Source: Butyrivibrio sp. (GTDB lineage Bacteria; Bacillota_A; Clostridia; Lachnospirales; Lachnospiraceae). From it: a stretch of 37,146 nucleotides of DNA. Shown in pieces: positions 24,218 through 33,884 of the stretch. Both the position numbers and the translations under genes were made by a program. The notes beneath the pieces were generated by a model. The model had not been told where the DNA came from and made no database searches. It saw only the letters and a program-made list of their open reading frames with translations. The stretch is taken from positions 1 through 37,146 of the forward strand of contig NZ_JAILQF010000334.1 of NCBI RefSeq assembly GCF_024699075.1. The letters run 5' to 3'. How positions within the stretch are numbered: position 1 is the stretch's first letter; each line of letters starts with the position of its first letter.

Positions 24218-27200
24218 TTAGATATTTATAGTTTTTCCCAAAGTGAAGGAGTAGATCAGCCTCTCCTTCACTTTTTTATCGGTTATCTTCTCTAAAGCTT
24301 CCTGATAGTAATCAAGCTGAACCTTGTATTTTTTGACAAGCTCCTCAGGTTCTTTAACTTTATCTGTCTTATAGTCTAAAAGAACAATTCCATCATCTTC
24401 CTCAAACCATACATCAATGATTCCCTGTATGAGGACCAGCTCTTCATCCGGAAGATCCTTATCTATTCCGGACGCGGGTACACCCATCATGAACGGGGAT
24501 TCTCGGTATAGAAGTGATGCAGACATTGCTTCTTTCATCCTGCATCCTGCAGGGCACTCACAGAACTTCTTAATATCTGCGGATTCTACACTTAGCGACG
24601 CACCTTCCGGAAGTCGCCCCTTTTCTTCCTCGTCTTTAATAAAGGCATCAATATCAGCTACCCTTCTGTCATAGTCCTTTGAATCTTCATAGATAAGTTC
24701 CATAATCTTGTGATAAATGGTACCTCTGGCTGCACCTGTGGCCTTGTCCGGAGTAGATGTAACGAACCCCGGTATGTCCTCTTCATCCTTAATGAGCCTT
24801 GCTGACGGCTCGATGTCCTCCTCAAGCTGAGCTTTTTTCAGCTCCGATACCGTCGTTTTGACAAATAGCTTGTTATATGCAGAATATGGATACACATAAG
24901 AGAATCTATCATCGTAATATGCTTTCTTTTCTCTGTCCGCAGTCTGCATGACACCATCGAGTTCTTTCAATCTAAGAAGGCTCTTTTCATCTTTATCAAG
25001 CTCTGAAGCTATGAGTTCAGAAGGTGATAAGACTTTAAAAATCACCGGCACCGTCTTCTCATCTGAGACTATATTCTCAACTTCCAGATCAATAGCATCT
25101 GCAAATATCTTAAAATCAGGATGGTTTACAAGCGCCATAAAGATCAGCTCCTGATAACTCATTGCGCTGCCTCTTTGAAATAGTGGAAGTAAATATGGCT
25201 GTTCTCCCTCGATTGGCTCTCTCCCTCTGAATCTGAGGATATCCTGCAGCTTCTTCCTGGTATCACCACTTACCTTATCCTCGCCTTCACCGACCTTAAT
25301 CTGTCCGGTTAAGATGAGTTTTTCCTTGGCTCTGGTCATAGCCACATACAGTATTCGCATCTCCTCGCCAAGTATATCCATCTTCATTCGCTCATCCATG
25401 ACAGTCTTTCTGAGCGTTTTATACCTGATGCGCCTGTCCAGATCTATTGCGTGAGTCCCTATTCCAAGGTCCATATCGCATATAACTGCATCCTTAGTAT
25501 CCATATAATTAAATGCCTTAGAGATTCCTGACACAAATACAATGGGGAATTCCAGTCCCTTACTCTTATGTATACTCATGATTCTCACAACATCGGCATT
25601 TTCATCTAGTATCCCCGCCTCGCCATAGTCAACCTGATACTTGGAGAGCTGCTCAATATATCTTACGAAATGAAATACCCCTCTGAAGCTGGTCTTCTCG
25701 TAATCCAGCGCTTTTTCAACAAGCATGCTGAGATTGGCACATCTCTTCTCACCTCCGGGAAGTGCTGCGCAGTACTCATAGAAGCCGGTTGTCCTGAAGA
25801 TATCCTTTATCAGCTCACTGACAGGCAGATAGCTGCTTTTTTGTCTGTAATCCGATATAAATTGAATGAAATTACGAATCTTTTGAGCAAGCTCCTCCTG
25901 TAATTCATTTCCATCAAGCACATCTTTGTCAGCTCTGCTCAATATCTCATAGAAGCTGTTCCCTGCGAGAGCATCCTTATCCGTATATTTGTCATGAGCC
26001 CTGATAATAGCCAGCTCCTCATCGCTGAAGTCCCCTATCGCAGAGTGCATCACGCTGACCAGAGGTATATCCTGAAGAGGATTACTGATGATACTCAGCA
26101 GATTCAGCACCGTAACAACCTCAGTTGCAGAAAAATATCCGGTTCTGGACTCCACATATACAGGAATGCCCTGATCTTCAAGCACTTTTCTAAAAGTGGT
26201 ATCCCATCCACTGGTAGCCCTAAGAAGTATGACAATATCACTGTATCTCACAGCTCTGAAATCGCCATTTTTATCCGTAACCCTGCCTGTTTGCATAAGT
26301 TCTTTGATTCTGCCTGCGACAAGAGCTGCTTCCAGTTCTCTTCCCTCTGAAGACTTCCTGTCCTCCAAATTGGCAAACAACATCTCCGGTACAAACATAC
26401 GACTATCCTCTGGTTCCGGATAATAATCTGCTCCTGCGACAAGTGCCGCATCTTCGTCGTAGCGAACACCTCCCAGGTCCTCACCCATGATCTGCTCGAA
26501 TATGTAATTAACACAGTCAAGAACAGGTTTACGGCTTCTGAAGTTGGCATGAAGGGATATTTTCCTCTCCGGAGCCGCCTCACCAGAACTGTAGCTGTTC
26601 ATCTTTTCCATAAATATCTCGGGACGGGCAAGTCTGAATTTATATATGCTCTGTTTTACATCTCCGACCATAAATCTGTTGAAATGCTCTTTATCCACCC
26701 TGGATACGGATGCCAGAAGTATTTCCTGCACATTGTTTGAATCCTGATACTCGTCTATCATGACTTCCTCATAGAAGTCCCTGTACTGAATGGCTGTATT
26801 GGTAGGCTCATAGCCACCATCCTCCGTCTTATGTACCAGAATCTGCAGCGCGAGATGCTCCATATCTCCGAAGTCAATTATTCCCTTTTCACGCTTGCGC
26901 TCATCAAACCTGTTCTTAAATTCTATCGCCAGCCCTGCCAGGACCTTAACCGGATTGGCAACGAGTGCCATATGTGCGATTATTGTCTTACTGTCCTCAG
27001 TAAAATAGCTGCCCGCAAGACCACTGATCTGCTTTTTTACATAGTCTCTGTGGTTCTTGGCAAGCTCCCTCTTATCGACATTGACCGATGAATCCTTCTT
27101 TGATGGAAGTCTGTCAAAACTGATATTAAGGATATGGGCACGCATCTCATCATAGGACAGCTTGTCTGCATCCAGAATACCGCTGACAACTTCCAGCTCC

Positions 27201-27946
27201 TTCTCCAACAAATCTCCGTAAAAATACGGTCCATCCGGTTCGTTGGAGATATGAAGTGCCATACTCAGCCTGTCTCTGCATTCTGCCAGAACGGTCTTAG
27301 CCTTCTTCATACAATCCTTTACGAAGAAAGTATCATCAAACTCCTCTTCTGTAACTGTATAGTCCAGCATTCTCTCAGAGAGCCAGTCCTCCGGAAAGGG
27401 CATACTCATTGCGTAATCGTAGAGCTGCTGTATGAATTCTTCAAGCTTACTGTCATTATTGCCTGTCGCAAAATACTCCGTGCACCTAAGGAAGTCCTCA
27501 TCGGCCTCAGCATATCTGTCCTCGAGAAGCTCCTCCATGACATCAGCTCTGATCAATTTCATCTCACCCTCATCACCTACACGGTACGAGGGATCGAGTC
27601 CTATTTCGTTAAAATTGCTGCGTATCACATACTGACAGAAAGAGTCAATGGTGGTGATCTGTGCGCCATGAACAAGTGTCTCCTGTCGCTGAAGATGAGC
27701 ATTATCAGGCTCTGAAAGGAGCCTTTTTTGTATTGCATCCAGTATTCTCTCCTTCATCTGTGCAGCAGCTGCCTTTGTGAAGGTCACCACAAGGAGTCTG
27801 TCGATATCTATCGGCTTGTCACCAGTTATACGCTGTATTATCCTCTCCACAAGGACTGTTGTTTTTCCTGATCCTGCAGCCGCTGATACCAGAAGATTAC
27901 AATCCCTTGCATCAATTACCTGCTGCTGTTCCTTAGTAAATCCCAT
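24218..27946 (-). CDS. addA: ATP-dependent helicase/nuclease subunit A (AddA)
   Basis: 1242 aa UvrD-type helicase with a C-terminal RecB-like nuclease. With AddB it resects double-strand DNA ends for recombination repair. Walker A is SAAAGSGKTT (21-30), the motif II region is MIDEYQDSN, and helicase motifs include SIYKFRLARPEIF, IMSIHKSKGLEFP and VAMTRAKEKL. Nuclease residues are Asp1178 (GIIDVWF), Asp1191-x-Lys1193 (DYKTD) and Gln1210 (QLDYY), all present, so both activities should be intact. It starts 77 bases after addB in the usual addB-addA order. AAGGTGG precedes the ATG. Confidence 0.97.
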   Translation of the reverse strand: MGFTKEQQQVIDARDCNLLVSAAAGSGKTTVLVERIIQRITGDKPIDIDRLLVVTFTKAAAAQMKERILDAIQKRLLSEPDNAHLQRQETLVHGAQITTIDSFCQYVIRSNFNEIGLDPSYRVGDEGEMKLIRADVMEELLEDRYAEADEDFLRCTEYFATGNNDSKLEEFIQQLYDYAMSMPFPEDWLSERMLDYTVTEEEFDDTFFVKDCMKKAKTVLAECRDRLSMALHISNEPDGPYFYGDLLEKELEVVSGILDADKLSYDEMRAHILNISFDRLPSKKDSSVNVDKRELAKNHRDYVKKQISGLAGSYFTEDSKTIIAHMALVANPVKVLAGLAIEFKNRFDERKREKGIIDFGDMEHLALQILVHKTEDGGYEPTNTAIQYRDFYEEVMIDEYQDSNNVQEILLASVSRVDKEHFNRFMVGDVKQSIYKFRLARPEIFMEKMNSYSSGEAAPERKISLHANFRSRKPVLDCVNYIFEQIMGEDLGGVRYDEDAALVAGADYYPEPEDSRMFVPEMLFANLEDRKSSEGRELEAALVAGRIKELMQTGRVTDKNGDFRAVRYSDIVILLRATSGWDTTFRKVLEDQGIPVYVESRTGYFSATEVVTVLNLLSIISNPLQDIPLVSVMHSAIGDFSDEELAIIRAHDKYTDKDALAGNSFYEILSRADKDVLDGNELQEELAQKIRNFIQFISDYRQKSSYLPVSELIKDIFRTTGFYEYCAALPGGEKRCANLSMLVEKALDYEKTSFRGVFHFVRYIEQLSKYQVDYGEAGILDENADVVRIMSIHKSKGLEFPIVFVSGISKAFNYMDTKDAVICDMDLGIGTHAIDLDRRIRYKTLRKTVMDERMKMDILGEEMRILYVAMTRAKEKLILTGQIKVGEGEDKVSGDTRKKLQDILRFRGREPIEGEQPYLLPLFQRGSAMSYQELIFMALVNHPDFKIFADAIDLEVENIVSDEKTVPVIFKVLSPSELIASELDKDEKSLLRLKELDGVMQTADREKKAYYDDRFSYVYPYSAYNKLFVKTTVSELKKAQLEEDIEPSARLIKDEEDIPGFVTSTPDKATGAARGTIYHKIMELIYEDSKDYDRRVADIDAFIKDEEEKGRLPEGASLSVESADIKKFCECPAGCRMKEAMSASLLYRESPFMMGVPASGIDKDLPDEELVLIQGIIDVWFEEDDGIVLLDYKTDKVKEPEELVKKYKVQLDYYQEALEKITDKKVKERLIYSFTLGKTINI
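24241..24277 (+). terminator. Plus-strand terminator inside the 3' end of addA
   Basis: AAGTGAAGGAG pairs perfectly with CTCCTTCACTT and is followed by TTTTATC on the plus strand. The bases code for the last residues of AddA on the other strand, so thiT read-through RNA would be antisense to the end of addA. Confidence 0.65.
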
Positions 27947-28023
27947 AAATCCACCTTGTCCTGTAAAAATGTTTACTGCTTATTCAAAGCGAATACGCAC
28001 TTCAGACTCAAGATAACTGCAAT

Positions 28024-31000
28024 TCAATCATCAAGCGCCCTGATATTCTCCATGATCTCATCATTATCCAGCTTCTTAAGCTCACGCTTACAATATCCCG
28101 GAACCGAATCGTCGAAACCGCAGATGGATCTGAAGCTGCAATAATCACAGGCTGATCTGTCGCCCATCGCGTAAGGATTGACTTCAATATCACCATCAAC
28201 AATCCTTCTGCCATTTTGCTTTACAAGCTTATTTACATATTTTGAGACTTCATCAAAATCATCTGCAGGCATCACATCGGAACCGGACTTGCTGAAGTCC
28301 CCTCCCTTATTGATCTTCACCTTTATTACATCAGATTCAGAGCCGAGCTCATGATCCAGAAGATCCACCACGGCTTTGTCTTCCAGGATTACGCCGCGCG
28401 GACGAAGGCTTTTTCTGACCATCTCATTGACTATATCTGCATTTGCATCCTCGGGAAGACTTTCGCCCTCCAGCACCGGATCGGACAGATGATAGTATAG
28501 AAGAGCTGCCGGAATGATATCCTTGCCCCTGCTGCTCTTTTTCTCCATATCCCGTGCAACATTCATGTACATTACCAGCTGAAGCTGCAGGCCATAATAT
28601 AGTGCACACAGATCGAATTTCTTATCTCCCGACTTGAAATCTATGACCTTGATATACACATGATCCGCATCCTCACAGGTATCCATACGATCTATACGCC
28701 CGGTGAGTTTCATTTTCTTCAATATTCTGCCTCGTTCATCCTCAGTCAGATTCACATTTATTGCATCTATATCCCCAACCTCATCGAAACCTGTCTCCAT
28801 ATATTTAGGCATAAAAGAGCCTTTTTGCAGCTGATACTGCAAGGTGTCAACTGATTTGCCAAGGATTCTCCTTATTCTGTTACGTGCAGACAGATTTCTG
28901 CTGCTTTCGCTCAGAATATTACTTTCATACTCATTAACAAAGCTATCGAAGGATTCATCCAGTATTCTTTCTCCCTGCTCCTTACTAAAGGTAGTCCAGG
29001 TCAGATTTTCTTTTTCAAGGTTATGAGAGAAGGTCTCAAGGACACCGTGGAAAACATTTCCCAGGTCAGAAGCTTCAAAGGAAAACTCCTCCCTCTCCTT
29101 TAGCCCCAATCCATATCTAAGGAAATGTGCATAGGCACACTGGGCAAACTTCTCTAGTCTGCTCACAGAGTTGACCAGCACATTGCCGTAGAGCATGGTA
29201 GCAACTGCCTCTGTAAGCGGCTTTGCGCTATAATTCATACCTGCTGCCTCAAGCATTCTCTTAAGACTGTTCCTCTTGTCCTCTCCCTGCTCAAGCAGAG
29301 CCCTGTAAAGTGCCTTGAAATCCTCTGCTGTATCCTCATCCATATATCCTTCCGAATATCTGCGAATATTCTCTGACACATAGGATAATGCCACATCTGA
29401 AGTCTGCAGTAACTGATGGATACCGGTTTTCTCTGCACTGATTGTCTGTACTCCCGGAAACAGCGTACTTATCTTGCAGATGATATATGCCGGTCTGATA
29501 CTGCTTCCATCAGGAGTCAGATGTGAATATGTGAGGTAAAGATTTTGTGACGGTTTAGTCAGGTTCATATAGAGGTACAGCCTCTGAATATACATCTGCT
29601 GCCTCGGTGTGGGCGCCATCTCTATGTCCGTAGCTGAATCAATGAGGAATTGCCTCTCAATGTCTGAAATGATTCCACCTGTACCCGTGCCCTTTGGAAT
29701 AAGATCGTCATTAACTCCAAGGAAAAACAGATTCCTGACCTCATTAAGCCTTGTGCGCTCTATATCTCCTACAACAACCCTATCCACGCTCTGCGGTATA
29801 GTTCCAATTTCTATATCTCCGAATCCCACCTCAAGAATATCCAGGTATTCACTTACAGAGAGCTTCTCATCTCCCATAAGGGTTGTTATCTGCGAAAGAA
29901 CTTCCATCACTTTGTCGTAAATAACAGCATACTCCTTGGCTCTGATCTCATCCCCGGCTTCATGGAAAAGCTGTTCATAATCAGAGAGTTTACTCCTCGT
30001 ATCATTAACTGTTATCATCTCATAAACTGCTTCCGACAGAGCACGAACCTCCCTGCCTTCTGCATTAAATAGTGGCTCTAAGAGTGCCTGAACCCTTTTC
30101 CTGTATCCGTTTATCTGCTCAAGATACTCTGCGGCGAGCTTTTCACCCTCTTCGATTTTCTCCAGTCTCTTACGGACCGTCCCGGGAATTTTGGTGAATT
30201 CATTCTCCCAATTTTTCCTGCCCCTTATTCCCAAAGCTCTGACATAATTCTCCAGGCTGTCTGTCTCCTCATCCTTAAAATCAGGAATTCCGCTTCGCAA
30301 AAAATGGAACAGCGAATCGTAGCTATAGCCCGTGCTGACTGTCAAAAGTGCACTTCGAATAAACTCAATGAATGGATTGAGCTTGATATTGCCTGTCTGA
30401 TCAAGATATATCGGAATATCAAATTCTTCTGCTGCATCAGCTATAACATCGCCATATCTTTCAAGGCTTCCGCATACAATGGCAAAATCTCTGTAATGAA
30501 GCTCTGCATGCTCCCTTATGAGCTCTTTGAGCTTAGACAAAACCATCCGTACTTCACCCTTAACATCTATTGCATCCATAAATGTGATCTTCCTGACCAT
30601 ACCCTCATAGGACGCATTTCCATATCTGAAAAGGTGCTGTTCAAGAAATGATAGCTCAGGGTTAGCCGAATGCCTGCTACTATCAGATTTTTGTATAAAA
30701 ACATCCCCGGAATGGCCGTTTCTGTATTCAGCCCATGTATTAAAATCCGGCACCAGTCCGGGATTCTGATTTTTTTCATTTTCATATTCGAGGCGCAAAA
30801 TATCATGAACTGTCTTTTTACTTAACAAAAACAGCTCCTGCTCAGCGCTCTTATCGTATATGTATGGATTGTCTCCCTCTCCGAGTGAGAAGGAAAAGAT
30901 GACTTCATCCGCCAGAGACAAAAGCTCACCGATCACCTGATACTGAATGGGGGTGAAGCCGGTAAAGCCGTCAAAGACAATGACACTTCCGGGGATGAGT

Positions 31001-31572
31001 CGTGATTTCGGAAGAGCACGGCACAGTATATCCATGGTCTCTTCCTGTGCTATGAATTTATCGCTTATGTAGGTCTTAAATCCCTTATAAAGAGTCTGAA
31101 GGTCCTGCAATTTGGCACGCAGAACACCTTTACCGGAAGATACCTCCAGCAATCTGTCCAGGTCCTCAGGCTCTATACGATACTGCATAAATTCTGAAAT
31201 AGTGGACTTAACCTCGTCAATATAGCCCATTTTGTGCATATTGGCACCGATAACTGTCAATTCATCCGACATCGTCTCAGCCACATGACGAAGGACCAGA
31301 CTTTTCCCCATGTCATCGAGCACTTTCTCCCGGCTCTCACCCACCTCTTCAAATATGCGGTGAGACAACCGGGAAAAGCTCAAAACATCGATATTCATTA
31401 TCCCATTTCTGGGATGTTGTTTTACAGTATCAAGCTGCGTCTGCATGGTGAACTGATCGGGAACCACAATAAGGAAGTTCCTGTCAGGCTCCCGAACGCT
31501 CCTCTCTATCATTTCCTGCCTGAGATAGTAGCTCTTTCCGGATCCTGATGCACCAAATACAAAACGCAGCAT
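28024..31572 (-). CDS. addB: ATP-dependent helicase/nuclease subunit B (AddB)
   Basis: 1182 aa. The N-terminal Walker A is FGASGSGKSYY (Lys13), followed by an inactivated helicase-like core that in Bacillus reads Chi sites, and a C-terminal nuclease. The nuclease core is VIDFKSG (Asp978, Lys980) with the downstream GLQLQLVMY motif. Four cysteines of the Fe-S staple are present: Cys812 (FAQCAYAHF), Cys1142, Cys1145 and Cys1151 (CDYC...C). These match known AddB proteins, in which the cluster holds the nuclease domain closed. The start has AGAGGAG upstream. It is the first gene of the addBA pair. Confidence 0.96.
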   Translation of the reverse strand: MLRFVFGASGSGKSYYLRQEMIERSVREPDRNFLIVVPDQFTMQTQLDTVKQHPRNGIMNIDVLSFSRLSHRIFEEVGESREKVLDDMGKSLVLRHVAETMSDELTVIGANMHKMGYIDEVKSTISEFMQYRIEPEDLDRLLEVSSGKGVLRAKLQDLQTLYKGFKTYISDKFIAQEETMDILCRALPKSRLIPGSVIVFDGFTGFTPIQYQVIGELLSLADEVIFSFSLGEGDNPYIYDKSAEQELFLLSKKTVHDILRLEYENEKNQNPGLVPDFNTWAEYRNGHSGDVFIQKSDSSRHSANPELSFLEQHLFRYGNASYEGMVRKITFMDAIDVKGEVRMVLSKLKELIREHAELHYRDFAIVCGSLERYGDVIADAAEEFDIPIYLDQTGNIKLNPFIEFIRSALLTVSTGYSYDSLFHFLRSGIPDFKDEETDSLENYVRALGIRGRKNWENEFTKIPGTVRKRLEKIEEGEKLAAEYLEQINGYRKRVQALLEPLFNAEGREVRALSEAVYEMITVNDTRSKLSDYEQLFHEAGDEIRAKEYAVIYDKVMEVLSQITTLMGDEKLSVSEYLDILEVGFGDIEIGTIPQSVDRVVVGDIERTRLNEVRNLFFLGVNDDLIPKGTGTGGIISDIERQFLIDSATDIEMAPTPRQQMYIQRLYLYMNLTKPSQNLYLTYSHLTPDGSSIRPAYIICKISTLFPGVQTISAEKTGIHQLLQTSDVALSYVSENIRRYSEGYMDEDTAEDFKALYRALLEQGEDKRNSLKRMLEAAGMNYSAKPLTEAVATMLYGNVLVNSVSRLEKFAQCAYAHFLRYGLGLKEREEFSFEASDLGNVFHGVLETFSHNLEKENLTWTTFSKEQGERILDESFDSFVNEYESNILSESSRNLSARNRIRRILGKSVDTLQYQLQKGSFMPKYMETGFDEVGDIDAINVNLTEDERGRILKKMKLTGRIDRMDTCEDADHVYIKVIDFKSGDKKFDLCALYYGLQLQLVMYMNVARDMEKKSSRGKDIIPAALLYYHLSDPVLEGESLPEDANADIVNEMVRKSLRPRGVILEDKAVVDLLDHELGSESDVIKVKINKGGDFSKSGSDVMPADDFDEVSKYVNKLVKQNGRRIVDGDIEVNPYAMGDRSACDYCSFRSICGFDDSVPGYCKRELKKLDNDEIMENIRALDD

Positions 31573-31619
31573 AAATAATTCTCCTCTTATATCGCCAGTT
31601 TATAATCTGACTATATTTT

Positions 31620-31653
31620 GGGGCACCTAATACGCTTAGTGCATAAGGTGCCC
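31620..31653. terminator. Hairpin downstream of the AICAR transformylase gene
   Basis: GGGCACCT pairs with AGGTGCCC, with extra inner pairing. On the minus strand it comes 12 bases after the stop but lacks a proper T-run; on the plus strand TTATTTATT follows. Termination strength is uncertain. Confidence 0.5.
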
Positions 31654-31664
31654 TTATTTATTAA

Positions 31665-32843
31665 TTAGTGATGGAAGAATCTCATACCGGTAAATGCCAT
31701 GACCATATCATGATCATTAGCTGCCTGTATGACATTATCATCTCTTACAGAGCCACCGGGCTGTGCAACATATTTTACGCCGCTCTTAGCTGCTCTTTCG
31801 ATGTTATCTCCGAAGGGGAAGAATGCATCCGACCCAAGTGCAACCTCTGTGTTTTTATCAAGCCATGCTCTCTTATCAGCATCGGTGAAAACATCCGGCT
31901 TAACCTTGAAGAGATTCTGCCATTTACCATCAGCAAGGACATCCATGTAGTCTGCACCGATGTAAAGATCGATGGTGTTGTCCCTGTCTGCTCTTCTGAT
32001 ATCATCAAGGAATGGAAGCTCCAATACCTGAGGTGCCTGACGAAGGAACCAGTTATCTGCCTTGGAGCCTGCAAGACGTGTGCAGTGAATTCTTGACTGC
32101 TGTCCTGCTCCGATTCCGATAGCCTGTCCGCCCTTTACATAACATACTGAGTTGGACTGAGTATACTTAAGTGTAATGAGTGATATCAAAAGGTCCTTCT
32201 TAGCTGCGTCGGAGAGATTCTTATTCTCTGTGACGATATTCTGAAGCATATTATCATCTATTATTATATCATTGTGTCCCTGTTCAAAAGTAACACCAAA
32301 TACCTGTTTTTTCTCGATAGCTGCAGGTCTGTACTCAGGGTCCACCTTGATCACTGCATAATTGCCGTTCTTCTTGGCCTTGAGTATCTCAAGTGCCTTG
32401 TCTGTATAGTCCGGAGCAATTATTCCGTCTGAAACCTCTCTCTTGATGAGGCGCGCAGTATCCTCATCGCATGTATCGGACAGAGAGATGAAATCTCCGA
32501 AGGAAGACATTCTATCTGCACCTCTTGCTCTCGCATACGCTGATGCCATAGGAGAAAGATCTCCCAGATCCTCTACCCAGTAGATCTTCTTCTCGATATC
32601 TGTGAGCGGAAGTCCAATAGCTGCTCCTGCAGGTGATACGTGTTTAAAGGATGTTGCTGCCGGCATTCCTGTAGCTGCCTTAAGCTCTGATACGAGCTGC
32701 CAGCCGTTGAAGGCATCCAGCAGATTTATATATCCGGGATTACCGTTTAACACCTCTATAGGAAGATCTGATCCGTCCTCCATGAAAACTCTTGAGGGCT
32801 TCTGATTAGGGTTGCAACCATATTTCAATGCTAATTCTTTCAT
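31665..32843 (-). CDS. Stand-alone AICAR transformylase (PurH C-terminal-domain type)
   Basis: Converts AICAR (ZMP) and 10-formyl-tetrahydrofolate to FAICAR, the ninth step of purine synthesis. 392 aa from the ATG at 32843, chosen over 32864 because AGAGGTG lies 5 bases upstream of it. The sequence is the AICARFT half of PurH alone, without the MGS-like IMP cyclohydrolase half. The blocks LKYGCNPNQKPS (near residue 6), FKHVSPAGAA (the active-site KH pair, Lys66-His67), YTQSNSVCYVKGGQAIGIGAGQQSR and PGGSVRDDNVIQAAN are clear. The missing cyclohydrolase is supplied by the purO gene 60 bases upstream. The pair is controlled by a ZTP riboswitch whose ligand is this enzyme's substrate. Confidence 0.94.
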   Translation of the reverse strand: MKELALKYGCNPNQKPSRVFMEDGSDLPIEVLNGNPGYINLLDAFNGWQLVSELKAATGMPAATSFKHVSPAGAAIGLPLTDIEKKIYWVEDLGDLSPMASAYARARGADRMSSFGDFISLSDTCDEDTARLIKREVSDGIIAPDYTDKALEILKAKKNGNYAVIKVDPEYRPAAIEKKQVFGVTFEQGHNDIIIDDNMLQNIVTENKNLSDAAKKDLLISLITLKYTQSNSVCYVKGGQAIGIGAGQQSRIHCTRLAGSKADNWFLRQAPQVLELPFLDDIRRADRDNTIDLYIGADYMDVLADGKWQNLFKVKPDVFTDADKRAWLDKNTEVALGSDAFFPFGDNIERAAKSGVKYVAQPGGSVRDDNVIQAANDHDMVMAFTGMRFFHH

Positions 32844-32903
32844 TTTTTCACCTCTTAAAAACATAGTTTTATTTATGATATATACTGTCGGATGCCAGTA
32901 CTG

Positions 32904-33611
32904 TTACTCATTCTTGTTGACAATACGTGTTGTGTACTCGCCTGTTTTGATATCGATAAAACGTGTAAATAATGACACTTTATTGTCTTCATTTAAAGCA
33001 TTCCAGATCATCTGTGTGAAGGTATCGATGTCACCTGCGATCTCGACCTCAGTAGGCTCTCCCTCATAGCTGGGAAGCGGATTGCCATCTCCCATATATG
33101 TATGGATAAAATAGCCCTTGCCTGCAACAGGCTTCTCATAAGTATATGTGAATCTGAGTGTTGATGAAGGATCTCCGTTGTCACTCTTAAGTATGGACAT
33201 GGAGATGTCATATTCGCCATCATCTATATGCATAAGTCCGGAAATACGAGGTGTGTAGTTCGGAGCGTCAGGCTCAAACTCTCTGGTTCTGAGCGCTTCC
33301 TCGAAGGACTGTCCTGCCTCCATCAGTTCATAGATAGTATCAGTCTGATCACCGTTAGTTACGATGGTGTAGTCTCCCCTTACGCGAACAGGTGCATAGA
33401 TTATAAGGCTTGGATCCTCAAGCTTGGCAGGATCGTGAGCCTGGGTTCTGATGCCCTCTCCCTCTGTCACAAAGACGCGATTTCTGCTGTTCTCACTTCT
33501 GCCCATGATGAAATATGCAGTGACAGCATACTTCCCATCAGCACTTGTACCGATCACGATTCCACGTCCCGGGTAGGCGTTGGATTTAAGTTCAGTTTCC
33601 AGATTTCTCAT
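32904..33611 (-). CDS. purO: IMP cyclohydrolase, PurO-type
   Basis: 235 aa. Closes FAICAR to IMP, the last step of de novo purine synthesis. The sequence follows the PurO family first known from archaea, with the N-terminal YPGRGIVIGTSADGKYAVTAYFIMGRS block and further conserved stretches such as IIYAPVRV and NYTPRISGLM. It is not homologous to the MGS-like cyclohydrolase half of bacterial PurH. Together with the stand-alone transformylase 60 bases downstream it replaces bifunctional PurH. The start is supported by AAAGGAG 7 bases upstream. A ZTP riboswitch with its own promoter sits in the leader (33722-33832). Confidence 0.92.
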   Translation of the reverse strand: MRNLETELKSNAYPGRGIVIGTSADGKYAVTAYFIMGRSENSRNRVFVTEGEGIRTQAHDPAKLEDPSLIIYAPVRVRGDYTIVTNGDQTDTIYELMEAGQSFEEALRTREFEPDAPNYTPRISGLMHIDDGEYDISMSILKSDNGDPSSTLRFTYTYEKPVAGKGYFIHTYMGDGNPLPSYEGEPTEVEIAGDIDTFTQMIWNALNEDNKVSLFTRFIDIKTGEYTTRIVNKNE

Positions 33612-33721
33612 AGTTTTACTCCTTTGATTTTGATTCCGGCATGCCTTGGTCCCTTATACCCCTTGCGCTTAAAACGAAAGCACATGCAGGGATTCAGCTT
33701 TTGGTACCAGAAAATACGAAA

Positions 33722-33762
33722 ACCGCCTGGGCATACCATCTAATTGGTTCTGCCCAGGCGGT
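33722..33762 (-). terminator. ZTP riboswitch terminator
   Basis: An 11-bp stem CCGCCTGGGCA/TGCCCAGGCGG with an inner ACCA/TGGT pair, followed on the minus strand by TTTTCGTATTTT. Its 5' arm is the conserved 3' element of the aptamer, so the two structures exclude each other. Confidence 0.85.
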
Positions 33763-33832
33763 CGACAATCTTGCTCAAAGTATCGCACTCCCCTGTGGTA
33801 ATTCCACAAATCCGCCAGTTGTGCGACACCAT
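33722..33832 (-). promoter_or_regulatory. ZTP (ZMP) riboswitch, pfl motif, upstream of purO
   Basis: Read on the minus strand: P1 arms TCGCAC (33820-33825) and GTGCGA (33782-33787) enclose ACTGGCG, a P2 hairpin TGTGG-AATTA-CCACA and GGGGAG. After a linker comes the hallmark CCGCCTGGGC (33752-33761). These are the conserved elements of the pfl/ZTP aptamer in the correct order. The CCGCCTGGGC strand also pairs with GCCCAGGCGG (33722-33732) in a terminator hairpin followed by TTTTCGTATTTT. ZMP or ZTP binding should therefore prevent termination and turn on purO and the transformylase when ZMP accumulates. Confidence 0.93.
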
Positions 33833-33833
33833 T

Positions 33834-33862
33834 AATTTACACGAATCCGAGCCAAATTGCAA
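33834..33862 (-). promoter_or_regulatory. Promoter of the ZTP riboswitch-purO unit
   Basis: Minus strand TTGCAA (33857-33862), a 17-base spacer and TAAATT (33834-33839). The expected start at about 33827 falls just before the P1 helix, which suits a riboswitch transcript. Confidence 0.55.
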
Positions 33863-33884
33863 TCACTAAGTTTGACCAACAACT

